Notes under the pieces: model-generated
Databases searched by the model: none
Told to the model about the DNA's origin: nothing
What the model saw: only the letters and a program-made list of their open reading frames with translations
Source: JBOGOC01 sp050747525
GTDB lineage: Bacteria > Acidobacteriota > Polarisedimenticolia > JACPZX01 > DASXTC01
DNA length: 58,881 nucleotides
NCBI GenBank assembly: GCA_050747525.1
Contig: JBOGOC010000004.1
Location: 1-58,881, forward strand
Direction: 5' to 3'
Shown here: in pieces, positions 45,895 through 54,943 of the stretch
Layout of the letters: every line of letters begins with the position of its first letter
Position numbering within the stretch: the stretch's first letter is position 1
Position numbers and translations under genes: made by a program

Positions 45895-47055
45895 TCAGCG
45901 CCCCTCCACGATGGCGGCCATCTCGGCGATGGTAGCGTCACACTCTTCGTCGGTGATGTAGAAGTGGGGCGCCACCCGCACGCCGGCCCCCGGGCGGTGG
46001 TCGACCAGGAACTTGCGTCGGATCAGCTCGTCGCACACACGCCTGCCTTCGGGCACGTCGATCACCACGCTGCCGCCGCGCCTGGCGGGATCCAGGGGGC
46101 TGTTCACGCGGAACCCGCGCGCGCGGGCCGCCTCGATCATGCGGGCCGTCTGCCGCATCGACTTCTCGCGGATGCGCGGCACGCCGATCTCCTCGATGAT
46201 CTCGTAGCCGGGCAGGCACTGGTACAGCGGAGCCACGGCCGGCGTGCCGTGCATCCAGCGCATGATCCCCTGGGCGTAGTCGATGGGGCCGATCTTGAAG
46301 TCGAACGGATGCGCGTGCGCGGCCCATCCGGTGATGGCCGGCTCGAAGCGGTCGATCAGGTCGGGCCGCACGTACAGGTACCCGGCCCCCGGCCCTCCCA
46401 GCAGCCACTTCACCGAGCCCCCCACCGCGGCGTGCACGCCCAGGTCGGCCAGCGAGAACGGAACCGTGCCGGCGGACTGGTAGCAGTCGAGCACCACGAA
46501 CGCTCCCACGCGCTCGGCCTTCTCCACCACCGCCTTCACGTCCTGGATGTACGCGCTGCGGAAGAGCACGTGCGAGATGGGGACCACCAGGGTGGTCTCG
46601 TCGATGGCGTCCACCAGCTTGCCGGTGTCCACCGTGATGCCGTCGTCGGAGGCCACCATGTGGATGCGGGCCCCGTGGCGCCGCTGCGCCTCCCAGACGT
46701 ACATGACCGACGGGAAGTTCATGTCGGTGTAGACGACCTTGTTGCGCGGGCCGGAGAAGCCGAAGCACGAGGCGATGATCGACTCGGCCACCGACACGTT
46801 CTGGTGCATGGTGATGGTGCTCGGCGCGCCCCCCAGGATGCGGGCCAGAAGGTCCCCCACGCGCCGCGGCATCCCCCACCAGCCGTCCTCCCAGGCCTGG
46901 ATCCCCCGCTCGTTCCACAGGTCGGTGAACTCGCGCAGGCGGTCGGGGACGCCGCGCGGCATGGCCCCCAGCGAGTGGGAGATCATGTAGGTGTAGCGCT
47001 CGAGGATGGGGAACCGGTCGCGCCACGCCAGCATCGGGTCGCCCACCGGCTTCAC
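45895..47055 (-). CDS. kynU: Kynureninase-like PLP enzyme
   Basis: 386 residues from the GTG at 47055, chosen for its GTGA overlap with the E1 gene stop. Fold type I, class V aminotransferase family. PLP lysine Lys216 in GGSVKWLLGGPGAGYLYV; Asp190 and Gln193 in VLDCYQSAGTVPFSL hold the cofactor. The motif KWLLGGPG and position next to tryptophan dioxygenase point to kynureninase, which cleaves kynurenine to anthranilate and alanine. A related cysteine desulfurase-like enzyme is less likely. Confidence 0.86.
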   Translation of the reverse strand: MKPVGDPMLAWRDRFPILERYTYMISHSLGAMPRGVPDRLREFTDLWNERGIQAWEDGWWGMPRRVGDLLARILGGAPSTITMHQNVSVAESIIASCFGFSGPRNKVVYTDMNFPSVMYVWEAQRRHGARIHMVASDDGITVDTGKLVDAIDETTLVVPISHVLFRSAYIQDVKAVVEKAERVGAFVVLDCYQSAGTVPFSLADLGVHAAVGGSVKWLLGGPGAGYLYVRPDLIDRFEPAITGWAAHAHPFDFKIGPIDYAQGIMRWMHGTPAVAPLYQCLPGYEIIEEIGVPRIREKSMRQTARMIEAARARGFRVNSPLDPARRGGSVVIDVPEGRRVCDELIRRKFLVDHRPGAGVRVAPHFYITDEECDATIAEMAAIVEGR

Positions 47056-49157
47056 CACCTGGCCAGCGATTCGATGGCGGCCATCACGTCGGCCTCCTGC
47101 GGCAGGATGACGTCCTCCAGGCCCGGCTCGTACGCCACCCACGTGTCCTTGGCCCCCACGCGCCGCACCGGGGCGTCGAGATGCTCGAACAGCTCATCGC
47201 CGATGCGCGCCGCAATCTCGGCCCCGTAGCCGAACGACCTCGTGTCCTCGTGAACCACCAGGGCCCGGCTGGTGCGGGCCACCGAGGACGCGATCGCCTC
47301 CCAGTCGTACGGGGCCAGCGAGCGCAGATCGATCACCTCCACGCTCAGGCCGTGCTCCTCCTCGGCGCGGGCGGCGGCCCGGCGGCTGCGCTCCACCAGC
47401 GCTCCGTAGGTGATCAGGGTCATGTCGTCCCCCGGGCGCACCACCGCCGCCTTGCCGAACGGGATCATGTGGTCAGGCCCCGGGTAGATCCCCTTGTTGT
47501 AGGTCTGCCGGTACAGGTGCTTGTGCTCGAGGAAGATCACCGGGTCGTCGCAGCGGATCGCGGTGCGCAGCAGGCCGTTGGCGTCCACGGCGTTGGAGGG
47601 CATCACCACGCGCAGCCCCGGCAGGTGCGTGAAGAGCACCTCGCCCGACTGGCTGTGATAGATGGAGCCGCCCGCCAGGTAGCCGCCGATCGGCACCCGC
47701 ACCACCACGGGGCACGAGAACGCCCCGTTGGATCGCCACCGCATCAGCGCCATCTCGTTGCGCAGCTGCATGTACGCGGGCCAGATGTAGTCGAAGAACT
47801 GGATCTCCACCACCGGCTTGAGACCGCGCGTCGCCATGCCGATGGCCCGCCCGACGATGTTGGCCTCGGCCAGCGGAGAGTTGAACACCCGCTTCGACCC
47901 GTAGGCCCGCTGCAGGCCCCAGGTCACCTTGAAGACGCCCCCCTTCCCCTTGACCTCCGCGAGGCTCTCCTCCTCGGTGCAGTCGGCCACGTCCTCTCCG
48001 AAGACCACGATGTTCTCGTCGCGGGCCATCTCGTCCTTCATGCACGCGTTGAGCAGATCGACCATGGTCCCCGGCTCCTTCTTCGCGTCCTGGGGCGGGC
48101 GCGGCGGGGCATCGAAGCGCGCCGAGACCGGGTCGACGTCGACCGAGTACAGGTGCTCGTAGATCGAGGCGGGGGAAGGGTGCGGCTCGGCCAGCGCCGC
48201 GTCGGCCGCCTCGTTCACCTCGCGATCCACGTCGGCGCGCACGGCGGCCAGGAACTCTTCGTCCGCCTGTCCCGCTTCCACCAGGCGCGCGGCCATCCGG
48301 GTGATGGGGTCGCGGCGCGCCTCGTCGGCGCGCTCGGCCTCGGGCCTGTAGGCCCGCTCGTCGTCGGACTGCGAGTGCGAGTAGGGCCTCACCACGTGCG
48401 CGTGCACCAGCACCGGGCCGGACTGCCGGCCGCGCAAGGCGTCGACCACGCGGCGCATGACCTCGAGCGAAGCGACCGGGTCGGTGCCGTCCACCTCTTC
48501 GATGGTCAGGTTGGGAACCGAGGCCAGGGCGGCGCTGATGCTGCCTCCGGGGGTCTGCACCTTCACCGGCACCGAGATGGCGTAGCCGTTGTCCTCGATC
48601 AGGAAGATGACCGGCAGCTTCTGCACGCAGGCGGTCATCAGGGCTTCGTAGAACTCTCCCTCGGCGACGGCGCCGTCGCCGCCGGAGACCATCACGATCT
48701 CGTCGGCCGCCCCGCGGCGCAGGCCCCCTTCGGCGCACCCCACCGCCTGCAGGAACTGCGTCCCGGTGGGGCTCGACTGGGAGACGATGTTGAGCGCCTT
48801 GTGCCCCCAGTGCGCCGGCATCTGCCTCGCTCCCGAGTTGGGATCGGCGGCCGCCCCCACCCCCTGCATGAACATCTCCTTGGGGGTCATGCCCAGCTGC
48901 AGGCACAGGGCGCGGTCGCGGTAGTAGGGATAGAACCAGTCGTGCCCCGCCTTCAGCGCCATCCCTGCGGCCACCAGGATCGCCTCGTGCCCCGCGCCGC
49001 TGATCTGGAAGAAGTACTTGTTCTGGCGCTTGAGCTGGAGCTCCTTGTCGTCGATGCGCCGCGACAGGTACATGGTGCGGTAGATGCGCACCAGCGTGTC
49101 GCGGTCCAGGCTGGTGAGACGTGACGCGGTGGGCTGGCCTCCCGCGCGCGGCTTCAT
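47052..49157 (-). CDS. 2-oxoacid dehydrogenase E1, fused alpha and beta subunits
   Basis: 701 residues from ATG at 49157 (ATGA overlap with the previous gene). Residues 1-330 are an E1 alpha unit with the thiamine diphosphate motif GGDGAVAEGEFYEAL and the closing EDNGYAI. Residues 355-701 are an E1 beta unit (VDLLNACMKDEMARDENIVV, LPGLRVVMPSNAVDANGLL, VVHEDTRSFGYGAEIAARI). Branched-chain or related 2-oxoacid dehydrogenases normally have separate subunits; a fusion of this order is known in some Acidobacteria and Bacteroidetes. It decarboxylates a 2-oxoacid and passes the acyl group to E2; no E2 or E3 gene is in the window. It heads into the kyn genes. Confidence 0.9.
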   Translation of the reverse strand: MKPRAGGQPTASRLTSLDRDTLVRIYRTMYLSRRIDDKELQLKRQNKYFFQISGAGHEAILVAAGMALKAGHDWFYPYYRDRALCLQLGMTPKEMFMQGVGAAADPNSGARQMPAHWGHKALNIVSQSSPTGTQFLQAVGCAEGGLRRGAADEIVMVSGGDGAVAEGEFYEALMTACVQKLPVIFLIEDNGYAISVPVKVQTPGGSISAALASVPNLTIEEVDGTDPVASLEVMRRVVDALRGRQSGPVLVHAHVVRPYSHSQSDDERAYRPEAERADEARRDPITRMAARLVEAGQADEEFLAAVRADVDREVNEAADAALAEPHPSPASIYEHLYSVDVDPVSARFDAPPRPPQDAKKEPGTMVDLLNACMKDEMARDENIVVFGEDVADCTEEESLAEVKGKGGVFKVTWGLQRAYGSKRVFNSPLAEANIVGRAIGMATRGLKPVVEIQFFDYIWPAYMQLRNEMALMRWRSNGAFSCPVVVRVPIGGYLAGGSIYHSQSGEVLFTHLPGLRVVMPSNAVDANGLLRTAIRCDDPVIFLEHKHLYRQTYNKGIYPGPDHMIPFGKAAVVRPGDDMTLITYGALVERSRRAAARAEEEHGLSVEVIDLRSLAPYDWEAIASSVARTSRALVVHEDTRSFGYGAEIAARIGDELFEHLDAPVRRVGAKDTWVAYEPGLEDVILPQEADVMAAIESLARW

Positions 49158-50239
49158 GCGTTCCCCTGATGCATGGCGTACACCCCCATGGAGACGTCGG
49201 CCTCGGACGCCGCCGGCGAGGCGCCCGGCGCGTGCGCCGCCAGCGCCGCTTCTGCGGCCTTCTCGATCTCTTCGGTCACCTGATCCTCGATGCGCGTCAG
49301 CGTGGCGGCGGGGACGCCGCGCGTCGTGGTGAGCCAGGTCTCGTACATGCCGATGGGGTCGCGCTTGCCCCAGCGGGCGAACTCCTCGGCCGGGAAAAGG
49401 GCACGCGCCTCCGCCTCGTCGTGCGTGGCGTGCCCTCCCATGCGGAAGGTCTTCGCCGTCAGGATGACGGGGCCCTTGCCTTCGCGGCAGCGCGAGACGG
49501 CGTCCTTCGAGGCCGCGTGTACGTCCAGCACGTTGTTGCCGTCGCACGAGATGGCATCCACGCCGTAGCCGGCGGCCATCCGGTCGCACGCGGCCCGCGC
49601 GTGGGCGGTCGCCTTCGTCCCCAGAGCCACCTGGTTATCCTGAAGGACCACCACCAGCGGCACCTGCAGCACCGCCGCCAGGTTCATCCCTTCGTGGAAC
49701 TCGGCGGTCCATCGGGCGCCGTCTCCCACCCAGGTCATGGCCACGTGCCGCTCGTTCTTCATCTTGAAGGAGAGCGCCAGGCCGGCGAACACCGGCATCA
49801 GGGAGGCCACGAACGAGGTGGGCGGGATGATCCCCTTGTCGGGAGCCCCCGTGTGCAGATCGCGTCCCCGGGTCAGGGTGTCGGGGGTCCCCAGGTAGGC
49901 CTTCAGCATGTCGACCACGGGCATCCCCATCTCGTGGCACGCCCCCGCGTTGCGGATCATGGGCCCCACCATGTCGCCGCGATCGAGCGCGTGCACGTTG
50001 CCCACCGTGACCGCCTCCTCGCCCGTCCCCAGCCAGGCCTTGGAGATCACCCCCTGACGAACCCAGCGCTTCAGGGCGATGTCGTGCAGGCGGTTGCGCA
50101 GCATCCCTTCATACAGGCGCAGCAGCACCGGCTCGGCCGGCAGCGACGCGGGGAGCTTCGCATGGAACTCCGCCATGGCCTCCGGGTCGGGGGTCCAGTG
50201 ATGGTACTCGGGCGGATCGAAGGCTGGATAGCGTCGCAT
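49154..50239 (-). CDS. 2-oxoacid dehydrogenase E1 alpha subunit
   Basis: 361 residues. The thiamine diphosphate motif runs from VGDGARWTAEFHEGMNLAAV to LQDNQVAL, and GGHATHDEAEARAL near 270 is the phosphorylation-loop region of branched-chain-type E1 alpha. The substrate is probably a branched-chain 2-oxoacid, but pyruvate is not excluded. It precedes the fused E1 gene, so the operon encodes two alpha domains for one beta domain. The spare alpha may replace the fused one, or be a remnant of gene duplication. Confidence 0.88.
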   Translation of the reverse strand: MRRYPAFDPPEYHHWTPDPEAMAEFHAKLPASLPAEPVLLRLYEGMLRNRLHDIALKRWVRQGVISKAWLGTGEEAVTVGNVHALDRGDMVGPMIRNAGACHEMGMPVVDMLKAYLGTPDTLTRGRDLHTGAPDKGIIPPTSFVASLMPVFAGLALSFKMKNERHVAMTWVGDGARWTAEFHEGMNLAAVLQVPLVVVLQDNQVALGTKATAHARAACDRMAAGYGVDAISCDGNNVLDVHAASKDAVSRCREGKGPVILTAKTFRMGGHATHDEAEARALFPAEEFARWGKRDPIGMYETWLTTTRGVPAATLTRIEDQVTEEIEKAAEAALAAHAPGASPAASEADVSMGVYAMHQGNA

Positions 50240-50279
50240 GGCGGCAGAACGTGAGTCTACCGTCGTCCGACGCGGGGCG

Positions 50280-50903
50280 TCAACGCGCGGAGGCGTGGAC
50301 GTACACGTCCACGGTCAGGCCCACCTTGTCCTTCACCTTGTTCACGAAGATGGAGGGGTCGGGGATCTTGTACTCGGCCAGGCTCACCACGACGTCGCCG
50401 TTCACGCGGTAGCCCTCCTGCTGGCGGTAGACCGTGGCGGGGAGCGTGATTTGATGGGTGACCCCGCGGATGGTGAGGTCTCCGGGGATGTTCAGGACCG
50501 CTTCCTTCACCGACCCGTTGGGGAGGCGGGTGATGGACACCGTCTCGGGGGCGGCGGTGGAAACGAACTTGATGGTCGGGTGCTGCTGCACGGCCATCAC
50601 CTCCCTCATGTCCTTGTCGCGGCGGCCGTTGCCGGTCTGCATGGTGGCTGTCTTGACCTCGATGGAGATCCGGCCGTCCACGAAGGGGTCGCCGCTGTCG
50701 GAGGTGACGGTTCCGGTGACGTCCTTCGCGTGCCCCTCAACCACGTGCCAGGTGGTGTCGAGCAGGAAGCGCACTTCGCTGCGCGATGCATCCACCTCCA
50801 TGTGCGGCAGCGGGACTGCCTGCGGACGCGGCGGCGCGGGCGTCTGGGCCGCCCATGCCGCGCTCACCACCGCCCACACCACCAGCGCGAGGGCTCGTCT
50901 CAT
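50280..50903 (-). CDS. YceI-like periplasmic protein
   Basis: 207 residues from ATG at 50903 (ATGA overlap with the TlpA-like gene); longer open frame upstream is shadow. A signal peptide (ALALVVWAVVSAAWA) precedes a lipocalin-like YceI beta barrel: VDASRSEVRFLLDTTWHVVE near 38-57, DKDMREVMAVQQHPTIKF and GDLTIRGVTHQITLPATVY. Such proteins bind isoprenoid or other amphiphilic lipids in the periplasm. Coupled to a thioredoxin-like lipoprotein. Confidence 0.9.
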   Translation of the reverse strand: MRRALALVVWAVVSAAWAAQTPAPPRPQAVPLPHMEVDASRSEVRFLLDTTWHVVEGHAKDVTGTVTSDSGDPFVDGRISIEVKTATMQTGNGRRDKDMREVMAVQQHPTIKFVSTAAPETVSITRLPNGSVKEAVLNIPGDLTIRGVTHQITLPATVYRQQEGYRVNGDVVVSLAEYKIPDPSIFVNKVKDKVGLTVDVYVHASAR

Positions 50904-51997
50904 CGTTCCACCAGCTCGCGCACCAGGCGCGTCACGTCGTCTCCGAAAAGGGCCCGTCCCCGGATGATCCCTTTCCGGTCGATCAGGTACGACATCGGGA
51001 TCTGTTGCACGCCCCAACTCTGCACCACGGGATCCGACATGGCCAGGCCCGACGCCGCCACGGGCCACCGGATGCGGTGCACCTGCAGGAACTGCCGGAC
51101 CGGGCCGGTCTTCTCGTCCAGGCTGATCCCAAGGATAGTGAACCCGCGGGCGCGATACGAGGCGTAGGCGTTCTTGAGCCCGGGCAGCTCGTCGACGCAG
51201 GGCTGGCACCAGGTGGCCCAGAAATCCACCAGCACCACGCGCCCCAGGTGATCCGACAGCCGAGTGGTGCGCCCGTCCAGGAGCGTGATCTCGAAGTCGG
51301 GCGCGGGATTCCCCACGGCCATCGTCTCCAGCTCGTGCGCGAAGGCACGGGCCGGGGCCGCCTGCGGGGCGTCGGGGTAGTCTGTGATCACCTTGGTGAA
51401 GTGCTCGAGCGCGCGGGCCGGGTCCGACTCGAGCTGGTAGTAGGCCATCCCCAGGCTGTAGTGGGCGGCCGCCAGGGTGGCGGGGTTGGTGGCGGCCTCG
51501 ATGAGGCGCGTGAAATCGCCGTCGATGCGCGGCAGGGCCCTCTTGTAGGCCACGCGGCGCAGGGAACGATCGGGATGGGTCATGACCCCCGGCCCCCCCG
51601 CCTCCGCCCATCGCATGGCCACGACCTGGGCGAACACCTCGGGGAGGCCCGTGGAGTCGGGGATGGTCGTCACCGCCTGGTCCCATGCTTTGAAGAAGCC
51701 CGCATGGTCGCCGCGGCTGGCCCTCAGCACGAGCGCCCCCAGAAGAGCGTCGGCCGCGGGCCCGGCCCCTTTGTGCTCGGCTGAGAACGCTTCCAGCTTC
51801 TCGGCCCAGATCAGCCGCGGGTCGGGGCCGTCGCCCGGTCCCTTCCAGGCGCGGACATCCTGGGCCGCCTGGGTCTGCATCTGCTTGTATTCCTGAAGCA
51901 AGGCCCCGGTCTTGTCGTCCGGGGGCGTCCCGCCCGAGCAGGAGACGAGCGCCAGCGCGCACGCGAAGGGGACTAGACTGGCAGCCATCCTGAACAT
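50900..51997 (-). CDS. TlpA-like thioredoxin-fold lipoprotein
   Basis: 365 residues from ATG at 51997; ATG at 51988 is an alternative. The signal sequence ends in the lipobox LVSC (near residue 18-20), so it is probably a lipoprotein. The helical middle part contains TPR-like units (AAAHYSLGMAYYQLESDPAR, then ALEHFTKVITDYPDAPQAA). The C-terminal redoxin domain has FWATWCQPCVDELPGLKNAY with the CxxC pair Cys-Gln-Pro-Cys and LGISLDEKTGPVRQFL. Likely a periplasmic disulfide reductase acting on exported proteins. Divergent from the SDR gene, 33 bases apart. Confidence 0.86.
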   Translation of the reverse strand: MFRMAASLVPFACALALVSCSGGTPPDDKTGALLQEYKQMQTQAAQDVRAWKGPGDGPDPRLIWAEKLEAFSAEHKGAGPAADALLGALVLRASRGDHAGFFKAWDQAVTTIPDSTGLPEVFAQVVAMRWAEAGGPGVMTHPDRSLRRVAYKRALPRIDGDFTRLIEAATNPATLAAAHYSLGMAYYQLESDPARALEHFTKVITDYPDAPQAAPARAFAHELETMAVGNPAPDFEITLLDGRTTRLSDHLGRVVLVDFWATWCQPCVDELPGLKNAYASYRARGFTILGISLDEKTGPVRQFLQVHRIRWPVAASGLAMSDPVVQSWGVQQIPMSYLIDRKGIIRGRALFGDDVTRLVRELVER

Positions 51998-52030
51998 GCC
52001 GCAAGGGTACACCGCGAAAAGGGCCACATC

Positions 52031-52888
52031 ATGATCCTGGTCACGGGAGCCTCGGGGTTGGTGGGCGGGGAGGTGGCCAGGATCCTGGCGGCCGCGGGGG
52101 CCCCCTTCCGCGCCGGGTACCGATCCCAGGAGAAGCTGGCCCGCGCACGGGGGGCGGGGCAGGCGGCGGTGGCGGTCGATTTCTCCCGGCCAGGCCTGCT
52201 GGCCTCCGCTCTGGAGGGTGTGACCGCGCTCTTCCTGGCTTCGAGCTCGTCACCCGATCAGACCGACCTCGAGATCGCGGTGGTGCGCGCGGCCCGCGCG
52301 GCCGGGGTCCCGCGCATCGTGAAGCTCTCGGTCTGGGACGCCCCCGGTGAGGCGTTCACATTCGCCCGTCTGCATCGCCCCGTGGAAGTGGAGATCGAAG
52401 CCTCGGGGATGAGCTTCAGGCTGGTGCGCCCCAACGGCTTCATGCAGAACATCACCACCCACATGGCGGACGAGATCCGCGCCCACGGGACGATCTCCCT
52501 GCCCGCCGGCGACGCGCGGGTGAGCCACGTGGACGCCCGCGATGTGGCCGCCGTGGCTGCCGCCGCGCTCCTGTCCAGTTCTCCGGAAGCAGGGAGCTGC
52601 GACCCGAGCGGGCCCGAAGCGCTCACCTACGGCGACATGGCCGCCGTCCTGGGGCGGGTGGGGAGCCGTCCCATCGCCTACGTGGAACTCGACGAGGCCG
52701 CGTATGGCGAGCGCCTGCTGGCCGCCGGAGCTTCGGCCTGGCTGGTGGAGGCGGTGCTCGACCTGACGCGGTACTACCGGAGCGGGCGCGCGGCCCGCGT
52801 CACCGCCGTGGTCCGGCAGGCGACGGGGCGCGAGCCCGTGTCGTTCCTGCAGCACGTCAGGGCTTTCCCCGTCACAGCGCCCTCATGA
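52031..52888 (+). CDS. NmrA-like NAD(P)-binding SDR protein
   Basis: 285 residues. Nucleotide-binding GASGLVGGEVA is at 6-16; the pattern ALFLASSSSPDQ, IVKLSVWDA and FRLVRPNGFMQNI is that of NmrA-like/azoreductase-type SDRs (QorB-like). The active-site Tyr of classical SDRs is not evident, so it may be a redox sensor or quinone reductase. Its last 17 bases overlap the convergent peroxidase gene. Confidence 0.88.
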   Translation: MILVTGASGLVGGEVARILAAAGAPFRAGYRSQEKLARARGAGQAAVAVDFSRPGLLASALEGVTALFLASSSSPDQTDLEIAVVRAARAAGVPRIVKLSVWDAPGEAFTFARLHRPVEVEIEASGMSFRLVRPNGFMQNITTHMADEIRAHGTISLPAGDARVSHVDARDVAAVAAAALLSSSPEAGSCDPSGPEALTYGDMAAVLGRVGSRPIAYVELDEAAYGERLLAAGASAWLVEAVLDLTRYYRSGRAARVTAVVRQATGREPVSFLQHVRAFPVTAPS

Positions 52889-54290
52889 ACGCCACCAGGT
52901 CCTTCTTCTCCTGAGCCGTCAGCTTCGTCTGCAAGACGAGGTTGAAGAACTCCACGGTGTCGTCCAGCGTCAGCAGCCGGCCGTCGTGGAAGTAGGGCGG
53001 CGAGTCCTTGATGCCGCGCAGCGGGAACGTCTTGGTGAGCCCCTCGCGGTCGGCGTAGCGCCCGTTGATCATGCGCGGCGTGTAGAACCTGGCCACCTGC
53101 AGGTCGTGCATCGTGCCGTCGGTGTAGTGCGGCGCGGGATGGCAGATCCCGCACTGGGCCTTGCCGAAGAACAGCTCCTGGCCGCGCAGCTCGTTGGGCG
53201 TGGCCTTGGCCGGATCCAGCTTGCCGAACACGTTCAGCTTGGGGGCCGGAGGGAACGCGAGCAGCTCCTGGACCTCGGCCATGTCGTGCACCTGCGACCC
53301 GCGCTCCAGGATGTTGACCCCCTTCTTGGTCGCCACCACCGGGTCCCCGTCGAAATAGGCGGCGCGCTGCTCGAACTCGGTGAAGTCCTCCACCGAGCGC
53401 AGCGCCCGCTGCGATCCGAACAGCGTCTGGACGTTGACTCCCCGCAGGCTGGGGGTGTCGATCCGCCGGCGGAAGTGCTGCGGCCGGATGTCTCCCACCA
53501 GATGGGTGGCGGCGTTGGTGTGGCCGTTGGCGTGGCAGTCCAGGCAGGCGACCCCCTGGCTGGGGCGCTCGGATCGGCGATCGCCGGTGGCATTGAACTG
53601 CTGCTGCGGGAAGGGGGTGACCAGCAGACGCAGGCCCTCGAGCTGCTTGGGGTTGAGGATGCCGTCGAACAGCTGGAAGAAGTTGTCGAGCGTCACCAGC
53701 TGTCCCTGCGACACGTCTCCCAGGTCGGGGCGGGTCGACAGGTAGATGGCGGGCGGGAAAGCCGGCAGGAAGTAATCGGGCAGGTCGAAGTCCAGGTCGA
53801 AGCGGGTGAGATCCCTGCGGTCCTGCTGCTTGACCTTGTCGATGTGGAACTGCGGGAAGAGCATTCCCCCTTCCGGGTGATTCGGGTGCGGCAGGGGGAG
53901 GAAGCCGGCCGGGAAGACGTCGCGCCGGCGGATCTCGTCGGGGGTCATGGCGCCCAGGTCCTCCCAGCTGCGCAGGCCGCCGGGGAGCTTCGCGCGCACC
54001 CCTTCCTGGATCGGCTTGGGGCGATCCGAGAAGGTGACGCCGCGCGCCGGGCGGTCGCTCAGGTCGTACCGCTCTTCCAGCAGGAGCTTCTGGCGCTGCT
54101 GGATCTGGGCCTTCTCCCTGGTCATGCGCTGGAACACGGCGTTGAAGTCCTCGAGGCCGCTCACGGGGGCGAAGCTGGTTTCGCCCCGGCGCGGGACGTC
54201 GCGTGACTTGTCCTGGGCGATGCCGATCCCCAGGGCCAGCGCCACACCGGTCAGGCAGAGCAACGCACGGATGAAGCCGTGGCCTCTCAT
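52872..54290 (-). CDS. Di-haem cytochrome c peroxidase-like protein
   Basis: 472 residues. A signal peptide (ALLCLTGVALALGIGIA) sends it to the periplasm. Two c-type haem motifs are present: CLDCH near 248 (VACLDCHANGHTNA) and CGICH near 378 (AQCGICHPAPHYTDG). The C-terminal GIKDSPPYFHDGRLLTLDDT, then VEFFNLVLQTKLTAQEKKDL is typical of the MauG/CcpA class. It is longer at the N-terminus than the usual 330-360 residues. Function either hydrogen peroxide reduction or, like MauG, oxidation of a partner. Last gene of the methyltransferase operon, overlapping the previous gene by ATGA. Confidence 0.88.
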   Translation of the reverse strand: MRGHGFIRALLCLTGVALALGIGIAQDKSRDVPRRGETSFAPVSGLEDFNAVFQRMTREKAQIQQRQKLLLEERYDLSDRPARGVTFSDRPKPIQEGVRAKLPGGLRSWEDLGAMTPDEIRRRDVFPAGFLPLPHPNHPEGGMLFPQFHIDKVKQQDRRDLTRFDLDFDLPDYFLPAFPPAIYLSTRPDLGDVSQGQLVTLDNFFQLFDGILNPKQLEGLRLLVTPFPQQQFNATGDRRSERPSQGVACLDCHANGHTNAATHLVGDIRPQHFRRRIDTPSLRGVNVQTLFGSQRALRSVEDFTEFEQRAAYFDGDPVVATKKGVNILERGSQVHDMAEVQELLAFPPAPKLNVFGKLDPAKATPNELRGQELFFGKAQCGICHPAPHYTDGTMHDLQVARFYTPRMINGRYADREGLTKTFPLRGIKDSPPYFHDGRLLTLDDTVEFFNLVLQTKLTAQEKKDLVAFMRAL

Positions 54291-54943
54291 GGAATGCCCT
54301 CCACCATGGAGCTGTTGGTCGTCATGCGCCGCAGGGCCCAGCGGGGCTCGGCCGCGCGCTCACCAGCTTCCGAAAACTCGAAGATCTTCAGCAGGCCCCC
54401 CTCGATGGCCCAGGCGTAGAGCACGCCGTCCACCTCGAGCCGATCGGAGGGGGCCTCCAGAGGTACACGATAGGTGTGGCGCCGGCCCGCGAATTTCGCG
54501 ACTCCGCTCGATCCAAAGATGTACTTGGCGCCGCGCGGGTCTTTGTATTCGCCTCCCACCAGCATGTAGGAGATCCAGGCGCGGTGATCCCCCACGTGCA
54601 GGAACGTGGTGGGCTCGCCGCCGCACAGGGTCGTGGAGAACCTGATGCTGCTGACCACCGTGACCGAGCCCCCCTCCGGCGCCAGCGAGCCGTCGCGGCG
54701 GATGGTGGCCGCGCCGCACTCCGACGTGAAGCCGCCCCGGGTCAGGCGCCACTCGTCACCCCCGGCCTCGATGCGGGCCAGCACCTCGCCGGGGGCGCCC
54801 TCGAGCGACCGCTCGACGGAGCGTGAGATCTGCATGCTCTTCATGAACCCTTCGGTCAGGTAGTCGCCGCCCACCAGGCGGGGGACGCTCTGCGGGGTGC
54901 GCACGGCCGCCAGGATCACCAGGAGCGCCGGGAGCCCTCTCAC
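54287..54943 (-). CDS. Exported protein of unknown function
   Basis: 218 residues from the GTG at 54943, which forms a GTGA overlap with the ketoacyl synthase stop. A signal peptide (GLPALLVILAAVRTPQS) is followed by a predicted beta-rich domain with three cysteines. No family recognised. Stretches such as RRHTYRVPLEAPSDRLEVDG and EPRWALRRMTTNSSMVEGI look structural. Position between a ketoacyl synthase and a peroxidase suggests a role in the same operon function. Confidence 0.68.
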   Translation of the reverse strand: MRGLPALLVILAAVRTPQSVPRLVGGDYLTEGFMKSMQISRSVERSLEGAPGEVLARIEAGGDEWRLTRGGFTSECGAATIRRDGSLAPEGGSVTVVSSIRFSTTLCGGEPTTFLHVGDHRAWISYMLVGGEYKDPRGAKYIFGSSGVAKFAGRRHTYRVPLEAPSDRLEVDGVLYAWAIEGGLLKIFEFSEAGERAAEPRWALRRMTTNSSMVEGIP

